This document shows, piece by piece, positions 39,013 through 47,652 of a stretch of 64,000 bases of DNA (the first letter of the stretch is position 1; every line of letters begins with the position of its first letter). The position numbers were made by a program, and so were the translations under genes. The stretch is from positions 372,001-436,000 of the forward strand of contig CDRNVI010000021.1 in NCBI GenBank assembly GCA_977017575.1. The letters are read 5' to 3'. Under the pieces are notes generated by a model that was not told the DNA's origin, did no database searches, and worked only from the letters and a program-made list of their open reading frames with translations. The DNA comes from Paramoeba atlantica (lineage: Eukaryota > Discosea).

Positions 39013-39951
39013 ATGTGTCTACCTTTTCGTATGTGCCTTAGTCAACGTATCTGCTCTACCCATCAGCCAGCTATAAATTTGCGCAGTGTAACTTCCGTCT
39101 CCGTTGAGCGGTTTTTCAACTATTCAGCAAGACACAATAGCACAACACTTTTCTGTCGCAGTACGACAAAAAACTTATTAGTTCCGCCCAACGTGCTAAC
39201 CACCCCGCGTCGGTCTTTTAGTGGGGCCAATGCTCAAAAGAAAATACCCGGTTCGGCGGACATAGAACGTGAAAAGGATCTTGATACTTTGGTGAACATT
39301 ATCAAATACTCCGTGTCCGCGCTTATTCTCACTGTGGGCACTTATTATAGCTACAAGCACGCCACGAAGCGCTACGCCAACCCCGACGTAGGAGCGCATG
39401 TCTATATCAAATCGCACGGCAAGCCTTGTCTCGGGGGGCCTTTCGTCCTCGTAGATACCACGGGGAAGCCGCGATCCCAGAAAGACTTCCTAGGATCCTG
39501 GACGTTCTTCTATTTCGGGTTTGTCAACTGCCCCGAGATCTGTCCGATTGAGCTAAACCGCATGTCCAAAGTCGTAGACGGCATACGAAAGCGCCATCCG
39601 GGGATCCAGATAGTACCCCTGTTTGTGTCCTGTGATCCCTTGCGCGACTCTTTGGATCGCATTCAGGAATATGTTGCAGATTTCCACCCCGACTTTGTGG
39701 GATTGGTCGGTACCCCGGAGCAAGTAGACCACGTGTGTAAATCGTACCGTATTTACTACTCTGTGCCCGATGCGGATGCGGTAAAGGATGGGGACTATCT
39801 CATTGACCACAGCATCGCGTCCTTCCTTTTCGATCCACAGGGACGGTTCGTGGATTTTTTTGGCACACGCTACACGGACGAGGAAATTTTAAACAAGATG
39901 GATGGGTACGTGAAGAACTATGAAGCGGATCCCACATGGACGACGTGGTGA
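39013..39951 (+). CDS. SCO1: SCO1-type cytochrome c oxidase copper chaperone
   Basis: SCO proteins deliver copper to the CuA site of cytochrome c oxidase subunit II in the mitochondrial inner membrane. The 312-residue protein has an Arg/Ser-rich presequence of about 80 residues, one membrane span near 97-112 (YSVSALILTVGTYYSY) and a thioredoxin-like domain. Copper ligands are C173 and C177 in VNCPEICP and H266 in DYLIDHSIAS. GPFVLVDTTGKP and FFYFGF are typical. All three ligands are present. The organism therefore probably keeps a copper-type terminal oxidase. Confidence 0.93.
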   Translation: MCLPFRMCLSQRICSTHQPAINLRSVTSVSVERFFNYSARHNSTTLFCRSTTKNLLVPPNVLTTPRRSFSGANAQKKIPGSADIEREKDLDTLVNIIKYSVSALILTVGTYYSYKHATKRYANPDVGAHVYIKSHGKPCLGGPFVLVDTTGKPRSQKDFLGSWTFFYFGFVNCPEICPIELNRMSKVVDGIRKRHPGIQIVPLFVSCDPLRDSLDRIQEYVADFHPDFVGLVGTPEQVDHVCKSYRIYYSVPDADAVKDGDYLIDHSIASFLFDPQGRFVDFFGTRYTDEEILNKMDGYVKNYEADPTWTTW

Positions 39952-40202
39952 AGACGCCTGTCTTTGCTTCTGCAACTCTGCTGCCCTAATCTTCAGCACT
40001 ATCCTAGGTCATCCTAAGAAACCTTCTAGCTCACTCTTTTTCCCATTTTACTTACCATTTCCTGTTCTGTATCAAAAAACCGTATTTTTTTGTATTTTGT
40101 TACCCATTTTTCTCTTACCTTTTCGTTTCGATTCTCCTCTATCTTTCCTTCTACACTTTTCCCCCCTCCCTCCCTGCCTCCCCTCTTTTTCTCTTCTCCC
40201 CC

Positions 40203-41075
40203 ATGAGCACGGCCCGGGACCACACGGAGGCTGCGGAACGCAAACTCACCGGATTCTTCTCCTATTTCAACAGCGCCAAATACGACCAGGCCGCGACGCT
40301 GTTCCACCGCGCGGCGGTCCTCCACAAATCCGAGGGACAGTGGGCGGAGGCCGGGGAGGCGTTTCGCCGCGCCGCGGCATGTACCAAAGAGGCGGATGAC
40401 AACTACACCACCGCACAGTATTACACCGAGGCGGGTGGCTGTTTTCTACGTGCGGGGGCCACTACTCGAGTCCCCGAGCTGTGGAACTGTGCCATCGAGA
40501 TCCATATTTACCACAACCGGTTTGTGTTGGCGGCAAAACTAGAGGCTGACCTTGCGGGGATGTTTCATGAGGCTCATGACTACGAAGAGGCGGTGCGACA
40601 TTATGAGAGAGCACTGCGGTTTTATGCAGCAGAGAGTGGGGGGAGGAGTGCGGGGGGGAAGATACGACAGCGGTTGGCGACGCTGCATCGCGAGCATGGG
40701 GCATATCGACCTGCGGTTGCGGTGTTGGAGGAGATGGGAAAGGAGGCGATGGGGGGAACGTTTCGTCTGGCCGCAAGGGAGCATTTTTTTCATGCTCTAT
40801 TGTGTCATTTTCCGTTGTTGACAAAGGAAAATATGGCCGAGACGCTGGCGGAAATTGGTGAGAAAGTGGAGTGCTACAGTGCACAGGATAATACGCTGCG
40901 TGGCTCCCGAGAAGCGGAATTAATTACGTCCGTGTGTTCAGGTATTGAAATTTCTAATGCGGAGGCAGTGCGTGCGGCAGTACAGAAATACAACGAATTT
41001 AAGCCACTGGAAGATGAAAAAATCAATTTGCTTTTCTGTGTTCTTGAATTACTTGAAAATGATGATGAACGATGA
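40203..41075 (+). CDS. SEC17: Alpha-SNAP (SEC17), NSF attachment protein
   Basis: Alpha-SNAP links SNARE complexes to the NSF ATPase for recycling after membrane fusion. The 290-residue length is typical. TPR-like helical hairpins run throughout: ERKLTGFFSYFNSAKYDQAA, WAEAGEAFRRAAAC, YYTEAGGCFLRAG, DYEEAVRHYERALRFY. The family end with SREAELITSVCSGIE and a final Leu-Leu helix (LLFCVLELLENDDER) is present. The 5' flank is extremely C/T-rich and the middle of the gene has G-rich patches (GGRSAGGK). The ATG at 40203 directly follows TTCTCCCCC; no AG acceptor touches it. Confidence 0.9.
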   Translation: MSTARDHTEAAERKLTGFFSYFNSAKYDQAATLFHRAAVLHKSEGQWAEAGEAFRRAAACTKEADDNYTTAQYYTEAGGCFLRAGATTRVPELWNCAIEIHIYHNRFVLAAKLEADLAGMFHEAHDYEEAVRHYERALRFYAAESGGRSAGGKIRQRLATLHREHGAYRPAVAVLEEMGKEAMGGTFRLAAREHFFHALLCHFPLLTKENMAETLAEIGEKVECYSAQDNTLRGSREAELITSVCSGIEISNAEAVRAAVQKYNEFKPLEDEKINLLFCVLELLENDDER

Positions 41076-41339
41076 GTGCATATTTTGAGGAATTGTTTCG
41101 GTGAGTTAAAGTTTTTTGACTACATGGAACAACTCGTTAAATAGTTAGATTCTACTCACAAGCATGTACACAGATGTTTGAGATGCTCATCAGTCAGCTA
41201 CTTTTGGGGGTACATTTTTTACTCATACAAAGAGGGACTTTGGAACGTCTTTTTCTGTTTTACGTTAATAACTCTACTTTTTTTCTTACATGCTTAAACG
41301 CTTGGTATCGCTTCACAAAATTTGTACTGTCTTGCTACA

Positions 41340-42077
41340 ATGGTTCATCTAAAGCCAGAAAGCAGTAGCAGCGTAGCTAGAAAAAAGCGTGTGCCGCGCT
41401 CGGCGAAGGGGTTTGGTCATAATTGGGCACAGCTTCCTACCCCATGTGCGGAGACCTGCTCGAATGACACCTCGAATACGACAACCTTGTCTCACACGTC
41501 CTCAGTCCTGATGGAAGTGAACAATAGAATGGATACGGTGCCACTTCCTGGGCCAGTGGCGAGACAGTGGAAGTCTCGTGTGGAAACGTACACCCATCAC
41601 GTCCAAATTTCTCACAATATCTTACCCCTATTGTTGCAACCATTGGATCTTATGGATAGCATGGGTCGCGCGACCTATGAAGGGATCTCCGGCGTTCCAA
41701 CCCAAGAAACGTCATGCATGAAGCCTGGTAGGGTAATAAAAATGTACGGGCAATATCTCCCGGATGGACAAGGATTGCATGATTTTGAGTGGATGGACCA
41801 CGATGCTATCGTACCACCTGAAGAAATGGATTTTGAAGCTCTTCACCGAGCGCGTGCGCTGCTAGAAGAAAATGACAAGGATATAGACCAATATTTTTCG
41901 TGGAAGTCACGAATCAATGAAGCGGATAAAAAGGCATTACATTATCTGATCGAACAATGGGAACAAAGATTTAAACAGAAGCCCCCGTTAACGGATCACA
42001 AGCACACTGAAAAGGGTGATATTAGTGAACCTTTGAAGAAAAAAATACGGACTTTCACAAAAAAATATGTTCGATAG
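41340..42077 (+). CDS. Hypothetical protein
   Basis: Not recognised. The 245-residue protein starts basic (ARKKRVPRSAKGFGHNW). It has a central folded-looking part (VARQWKSRVETYTHHVQISH, VIKMYGQYLPDGQGLHDFEW) and a charged helical C-terminus ending KKKIRTFTKKYVR. No membrane span or catalytic motif is seen. The frame begins at a TTG, and the first ATG is 41340. Confidence 0.55.
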   Translation: MVHLKPESSSSVARKKRVPRSAKGFGHNWAQLPTPCAETCSNDTSNTTTLSHTSSVLMEVNNRMDTVPLPGPVARQWKSRVETYTHHVQISHNILPLLLQPLDLMDSMGRATYEGISGVPTQETSCMKPGRVIKMYGQYLPDGQGLHDFEWMDHDAIVPPEEMDFEALHRARALLEENDKDIDQYFSWKSRINEADKKALHYLIEQWEQRFKQKPPLTDHKHTEKGDISEPLKKKIRTFTKKYVR

Positions 42078-42197
42078 CACGAGTACGCAGACCAATAAAA
42101 CTGCGGGAAAGAGCCCTATAAGCAGTAGTAGTAAAGACAAATTTGCTGCTACAAAAGACATTGGTAAATTAGTATAGCGAAGTATGTGTACCTGTGT

Positions 42198-42235
42198 ATT
42201 GCGGTGGTTATATAACTACCGCTCTACCCTCGATT
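42198..42235. repeat. Palindromic repeat shared with 29058-29096
   Basis: Core GCGGTGGTTATATAACTACC then GC is a near-perfect palindrome. The whole 38-bp stretch is the inverted counterpart of 29058-29096 with about three differences. Both copies lie within 100 bases of a mobile element. Confidence 0.6.
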
Positions 42236-42490
42236 AAAGAAAAAAAAGTGAGCAAAAACAGTGAAAATATAAAGAGGAACACAGTAATACAGCGGTTTCA
42301 AGATATCTTCCCCCGCGGAAATTTGATTTTTTTATCCGCTTTTGCCTATTTTTGCAGCATTCGATAGATCTCGTTCTTCTGGTGAAGGGCTTTGCCGCTT
42401 TTTTTTAGTGTAGGTACCCCCTGGGTTCAAAAAACATGGTTTTTTAGGATATTTTTCTGGAACACATCCATTTTTTTACCTTTTTTCATC

Positions 42491-43163
42491 ATGAAAACAA
42501 GACCAAGCATCCCCAAGCGAGGTGAATATGCTGAGGGATGGAGCAACAAAAAAGAAGACAACCCCCCCTATCAGATAAATCTACTTGCTCTGTCCCCCTG
42601 TCGCAGAGAGTGTAAATAATTAAACAATGCAAAAACGGCATGTCCATTAACAAATTAGCGTCAACTTTTGGGCGTGACCGCCGTGCAGTACGAAAATTTA
42701 TCAACTTGTGGAAAAAAAAAGGTATGGGAAGGGGGTGATGGCTTGGTTGGGGATAAGTGTGGATCATGGGCTCTTTTTGCATGTTTTTGAGCCCAACATT
42801 GGGTGCACATACGAGAATGCACACAAGGTCACTGGGAAAGTGATTCTTCAGTCATTCGAGAAACCAAACGGTTTCATCGGGTACCTTGTGGGACACGTGT
42901 CCAATGTTACATTACAAATGTTGGACTGCCCTCCCAATTCCCCCGACCTTAACCACGTAGAGAATGTTTGGCATCAAACGAATAAAATTGTGCCTAACAA
43001 ATTCAAGCCTCACAACCACGAATCTCTTATAGAGGCCATAAAAAAAGCTTTTAATACCTTAAAAAGATCCCCCCTTAAACAAAAGGTTCTGAACTCAATT
43101 AATTCGGTTCCAAAGACTCAGAAAAATACTACAAAAAGGTGGAGGGCACTCTGGGTACTAATA
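42491..43163 (+). pseudogene. Transposase remnant with internal deletions
   Basis: The N-terminal helix-turn-helix part (GMSINKLASTFGRDRRAVRK) is followed directly by GKGVMAWLGISVDHGLFLHV, so about 120 codons including the first catalytic Asp are gone and the frame shifts at the junction. The second Asp region is also deleted (LQMLDCPPNSPDLNHVENVW). It is inert. It is useful as an outgroup, since it has Gly where the 24.6-25.7 kb copy has a TGA. Confidence 0.8.
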
Positions 43164-43346
43164 TACTGTCCCCCTTCCCCTTAAGCGCACCCGGTCAGCC
43201 CCCCGTTTAAGCGCATATAGAGTTGAGGTGCGGACTCCGGCGCCGCGAAGCGGCGCCAAATTTTTTTTTATGTACTGATTCAGACCTCCCCGTTTAAACG
43301 CACTTTTCACGGAAAACGAGGTGCGCTTAAACGGGGGGGGACAGTA
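43164..43346. mobile_element. 183-bp MITE nested in mariner remnant, family 3
   Basis: Ends are TACTGTCCCCCTTCCCCTTA then AGCGCACC, and, as reverse complement, TACTGTCCCCCCCCGTTTAA then GCGCACC, each bounded by TA. Inside, TTTAAGCGCA-type motifs recur in both directions, and a perfect hairpin GGCGCCGC-GAA-GCGGCGCC lies at 43239-43257. It sits at the 3' end of the transposase remnant and so inserted after it. Confidence 0.75.
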
Positions 43347-43585
43347 CAACTTTTAAATTCGTTTTTTCCTCCATTTTACTGTTTTTTTCCAAGGTTCATA
43401 TTTACCAATAATCTTGTTTTGGCCGTTTTTCGGGTCACCATATGAGCACCAGGGTGTGCGTATGGAAAAAAAGGCAGCAAGGCTCTTCACTAGGGAACGA
43501 GATCTCTCGTTTGCAACAAAAATGAGCAAAAACGGATAAAAAAATCAAATTTCCACGTGGGGGAAGTTCAATTGAAACTACTGTA

Positions 43586-44078
43586 TACTATAGAAGAAAA
43601 AAATATTAAAGGGGCCCCCGTGGTCCAAAACTGAAAAAAAAAAAAAAAAACAATGGGAGGTCTAGGGGGTTCCAGGGGGGGCATACGTCACGTTTTTTGT
43701 CGAATTTTTTGCTTTTCAAAATCGAGCGCAGGGAAGTGTTAGAGTATGCCGCGGCGATGATTTTCCACCTCGGGTGACCCCCCCTGGTACGCGCAGGAGG
43801 GGCCCGACAAGTTTGAAAATTCCGAAATCTTTGGCATGACCAAAAAGAAAATGACGAAAAAGTAAAAACATTATTTTTCCAAAATCGGCTCATAAAACGT
43901 ATTTTAAGAGTTTGGACCTCAGCTACAATTCTACGACGTTTTTTTCGTCAGATTCGCCACCTACCCCTACTGGTAAGGCATCAAAAACAGCCCAAATTTG
44001 GGGTAGAATTTCGCAATTTTCGCAAAAAATCGAGCTTTTTCACTCCAAAGGATCATTTATGATCTTTCGGCAATTTTC
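43586..44078. other. Non-coding region with poly-A tract
   Basis: No gene. It includes a run of about 18 A near 43635 and GC-rich fragments, and reads like mixed transposon debris. No specific family was identified. Confidence 0.4.
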
Positions 44079-44189
44079 CTTTTTTAGTGGCTTCGTTAAA
44101 CGCGGAGGTAGTTTTCAACGCGAAGCGCGCAGCATGAGTGACTTCTAAGTTGAAAACAACCACTGCGTTTAAGGAAGCCACTAAAAAAG
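44079..44189. repeat. 111-bp foldback element upstream of VPS16
   Basis: An imperfect palindrome: CTTTTTTAGTGGCTTCGTTA and GGAGGTAGTTTTCAAC on the left pair with GTTGAAAACAACCACTGCG and GGAAGCCACTAAAAAAG on the right. The central 60 bp is the reverse complement of 22455-22515. It ends 27 bases before the VPS16 ATG. Confidence 0.65.
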
Positions 44190-44216
44190 ATTAATAGATT
44201 ATCAAGATTTCTTCTT

Positions 44217-46724
44217 ATGGGAGGTACGAAGAAATGTACTAAGTTTATGCATTTAAAGACGAAGTCCAGAAGATCGGGAGAGTGGTTCATGCTAGGTGGG
44301 CACTTTGTTCGTAGCATCTTACTTTGCAGGCTTTCTTGGAGGAAAAATCTCTCTGAGTATGAGGTTGCGATGTGTCCATGGAGTGGCCCGATCGCGCTAA
44401 TCCCAATGTCACTTTTCCATTCAGATCACAAAACATCTAGTGAGATAGAGGTATATTCGTGTAGCGGAAAAAGATTGGGATCGATTCAATATCGCCTGTC
44501 CTCCGCTTTGCTTTCTTGTTTTTGGGTCGGTGCAGAAAGATTGTGCTTATTGGCTCAGGAAGGAATTGTGGAAATCTATTCAGCTCTTGGGGCACTTTCG
44601 GTCTCTCTTGATGTGTGCGGCTCCACCGTTATTCATTGGAACTTTTCTCGAACCAATATTGCACTCATAACTCAAGATCCGCGTCTTGTTCTTGTATTGC
44701 TAACCGAAGATGGAGAAAACATAGGAGCTGTGCACAACTTAACACTACATTTCGCACCATATTGTGTAGCAGTGCGCGGTAACACTGCTCTACCTTACTC
44801 GGTGGAACATTCATTTACTTGTGAGGTTCTACTGGCAGGTACATTTAACGAATCACCTGGGTTGTATAGCGCTTGTCTCTCCCTGAATCATCTATCGCTT
44901 CGGAGCGTCTCATTCTTTTTAAACGACGAAATATCATGTCTCTCCTTTTCACCGAATGGTCGTCGTGTGATAATTTGTGAGGGCTCCACAGTAATCCACG
45001 TGGTTTCATCTCAATTAAACAAATACTACGTTCGAGCTACACTTCCAACGGGCATGGAAAAGATCGAATGGGCAACACATCTAGTGTGGTGTGGCAGCGA
45101 CATGATTGGTTTGTGCTCACCTTTGGGGGGGCAGATCCTAGTGATGAGTATCAAAGGCCACTCTGAAGACAGAAATCCTTGGCATTGTACAATTTCTTTC
45201 TCTCATATTGGGTCCCCATTTAATCATGCGAATCGTAGGCGCAGTGCAACATTATTACCGGAACAAGATGGACTCCGCATACTGGACGAAGACACTACAT
45301 ACTTTATTCAGCGTGTCCCTTCTTCTGTTGAACGAGCGTATTGGGTTTCCTCCCACAATGCCCTCGCTCATTTATTGGCGATAGCAAGTACGTCCGATAC
45401 TTTAGATAATACTCAAAATCGAGATTTGCTACTAAAGTTCCGGTCTACATCATCTGTAGAAATGGTGGAAGCTATTCAATCTCTTCTCAACGTAGCTCTG
45501 TATGAGGTAGAAAAGGAACTTCGATTTCAAGCACTTGCAGCTGCGAAAGTTGGAATAGGTCAACAAAGAAGCCCAAATCAATTCGATGCAAAATATGACT
45601 TTGCACGCAGCGTAGTGCAATTTCTTATATTACTTCAGAACAGTGGTATATTCGTTACTTACACAGAGTTAAAATCGGTCGGCATACAGTACTTCCTTCG
45701 CTGCCTTGCGAGGCGAGAAGAGGTTTCTAGGTCTTACCAATTAGCTAAACTTGTTGGATGTGATTCTACGGAAGTTGTAATATTTTGGGCTTGCTCGAGG
45801 TCTTATTCTGATGACCAAATTAGCACGATCGTAGAGCATCACATTAGTCACAATACGATTGATTCACAATATGATTGTGATCTTGCGGAACTGTTTTACG
45901 GACAGGGAAAAATTTCTTTGTCTCATAAATATCTTGTTTTGAACCCTTCACTTCGATCCCAAGCTTTGCATTTCATGAAATGGAAGGAATACGCATCGGC
46001 ACTTCAAATTAGTACTGAATTGCGTGATGAATATTTGTTAGCTGAAACCATTAGAAGAATGAGACGAGAATATGCCGATGATTTACGAGTTCTTCGAGAA
46101 CTCGCGAAATCTCCTGTGGCTTTTGATTTGTTTCGTATAATGCTCGAAGATACTAGCTCTGCGATTGTCTCCGAATATTACGCGACAGTTGAACAAGCAG
46201 ATATGAGCGCCTACTTAACTTTGGACCGTATCAGTCGAAAAATTGTAAGTCGCACTCATGCGCTGAAAGAAAAGAGCGATGAGTTTTGGAAGGAAGTGTT
46301 AAAAGTATCACAAGTTGTCATTGGATGTTTACGTGGACACGGCAGTGCTACTTCCATAAAGAATGCTCAATATATATGTTTGTATTTCTACTTACTAGAA
46401 ATGCAACACAAAATTAAAACGTCTAAGACAGATAATAATTTTGTGGGATTCTCTCTCTTCCAGACCGTGGAATTTTGTATTGAGCACGACATGAAGCAAG
46501 AACTGGAAGCTCTTTCGAGTTCATTTGAGATTTCAGATCGCGAAATGATGTGGTGCCGGTTGCGTACCTATGAGAAGCAGAAACGTTGGGAAATGTTTGA
46601 TATTCTTTCCCAGATTAATGTTCCCAATTCAATTTGTCCTTGCATCGGTTATCGTCCGTTCTACGATATCCTGAATGATCATAAGAAGTTTCATCAAGCT
46701 CAGTTTTATAAAAAACTGCTGTAA
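44217..46724 (+). CDS. VPS16: VPS16, HOPS/CORVET tethering subunit
   Basis: VPS16 is a core class C subunit of the CORVET and HOPS complexes, which tether endosomal and lysosomal membranes. The 835-residue length is typical. The N-terminal propeller has MCPWSGPIALIPMSLF and AMCPW-like elements; the C-terminal half is an alpha-solenoid. Diagnostic stretches are YQLAKLVGCDSTEVVIFWAC and ALHFMKWKEYASALQ, and the ending PCIGYRPFYDILNDHKKFHQ, comparable to the family's KSPIGYLPFVE motif. The first about 35 residues, which are basic, may be additional or untranslated; the ATG at 44217 follows a foldback element. Confidence 0.8.
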   Translation: MGGTKKCTKFMHLKTKSRRSGEWFMLGGHFVRSILLCRLSWRKNLSEYEVAMCPWSGPIALIPMSLFHSDHKTSSEIEVYSCSGKRLGSIQYRLSSALLSCFWVGAERLCLLAQEGIVEIYSALGALSVSLDVCGSTVIHWNFSRTNIALITQDPRLVLVLLTEDGENIGAVHNLTLHFAPYCVAVRGNTALPYSVEHSFTCEVLLAGTFNESPGLYSACLSLNHLSLRSVSFFLNDEISCLSFSPNGRRVIICEGSTVIHVVSSQLNKYYVRATLPTGMEKIEWATHLVWCGSDMIGLCSPLGGQILVMSIKGHSEDRNPWHCTISFSHIGSPFNHANRRRSATLLPEQDGLRILDEDTTYFIQRVPSSVERAYWVSSHNALAHLLAIASTSDTLDNTQNRDLLLKFRSTSSVEMVEAIQSLLNVALYEVEKELRFQALAAAKVGIGQQRSPNQFDAKYDFARSVVQFLILLQNSGIFVTYTELKSVGIQYFLRCLARREEVSRSYQLAKLVGCDSTEVVIFWACSRSYSDDQISTIVEHHISHNTIDSQYDCDLAELFYGQGKISLSHKYLVLNPSLRSQALHFMKWKEYASALQISTELRDEYLLAETIRRMRREYADDLRVLRELAKSPVAFDLFRIMLEDTSSAIVSEYYATVEQADMSAYLTLDRISRKIVSRTHALKEKSDEFWKEVLKVSQVVIGCLRGHGSATSIKNAQYICLYFYLLEMQHKIKTSKTDNNFVGFSLFQTVEFCIEHDMKQELEALSSSFEISDREMMWCRLRTYEKQKRWEMFDILSQINVPNSICPCIGYRPFYDILNDHKKFHQAQFYKKLL

Positions 46725-46952
46725 AGTTTGGTATAAGTTTGGTATAAATCTAAAATAATTTTCGTATAAGTTTTAAAAGAAGAAGTGGTCTGTTCCACAT
46801 GCAGTTTAAGTATTTCAGATGAACATATCGCTGTTATTATTTTGTTTCGCACTTGGAAAAGTCTTCCAATATTTATCGGATGTAAGCAAGATTAATATTA
46901 GGCTAACTTGTATATTCTTGGTGTCAGTAATAATTGATAAGTCTTGTTTTCA

Positions 46953-47291
46953 ATGATTCGCGTTACCTTGGCATTGGGGAATGTATCTCGCTCCAATATC
47001 AGTATTCGTTTTCGTTACGGTTCGGGACGACAACGCGTATCTTCGACGCATTCAGATACGACGTCTGCTGAATTAGCCGAAATACACACCGGAATAACAC
47101 GAAACCATGATCAGAAATCTACCACGAAATCTTCGTCGTCGGGCAACGCCCGGGCAAATCATAGCTATTCTATCACGACATCTTTGTATCGAGATTTTTC
47201 ACCGGACGAAATGGCGGCTGTGAATTCAGGCGGAGCAACCTCACTGGCGGGTTTTGTTAATGCTGCAAAAAACTTGCGCAAGCGAACATGA
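46953..47291 (+). CDS. Small hypothetical protein
   Basis: Not recognised. The 112-residue product has an N-terminus with Arg, Ser and no acids for about 30 residues (MIRVTLALGNVSRSNISIRF), which could be a mitochondrial presequence. A Ser/Thr-rich middle is followed by a C-terminal helix GFVNAAKNLRKRT. It is flanked by normal genes. The ATG at 46953 is the first in a frame that opens at TTG. Confidence 0.4.
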   Translation: MIRVTLALGNVSRSNISIRFRYGSGRQRVSSTHSDTTSAELAEIHTGITRNHDQKSTTKSSSSGNARANHSYSITTSLYRDFSPDEMAAVNSGGATSLAGFVNAAKNLRKRT

Positions 47292-47652
47292 TACTGTTTC
47301 GTTCGGAAGGTGTTCATCATTCGGAAGATATATCAAATCATACAGAACCACTTTGATAAAAAAAATAGTACATGGATTGTTCAGAGGTGTCAAGCAGTAT
47401 TTTTTGATTTTTGGATATCAAAAAATAGACTTGCGTATCTTTTAGCATTTTTTGCGCATTTGTGTGCATCATCTTTTAAGCTCCCCAACTTTTATGTCTT
47501 CACACCGGTATAGACCAGATTAGCGTTGTAGCATTGTATCTAGTATGTTGAACGTGCTTTACGCTTTCCGAAAGTACGCCCACACAAATTGTACATATTG
47601 TAAAGTATTTTTCAAGTGTATATTTTTCACGCTACTTTGACATCCTACTCAA
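47292..47652 (+). other. Intergenic spacer, no gene seen
   Basis: AT-rich. Two frames of just over 60 codons overlap here but have no protein-like features. Confidence 0.5.

Larger units (their letters stand above)
42288..43585 (+). mobile_element. Deleted mariner-type element, second copy
   Basis: Bounded by TA, with related ends TACAGCGGTTTCAAG (left) and TACAGTAGTTTCAATTG (right, reverse complement). These are followed by GGAAATTTGATTTTTTTATC and the shared GATCTCGTTC repeat core. It belongs to the same superfamily as 24351-25933 but its outer ends differ, so it is a related subfamily. It carries a transposase remnant on the + strand and a MITE inserted at 43164-43346. Confidence 0.75.
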
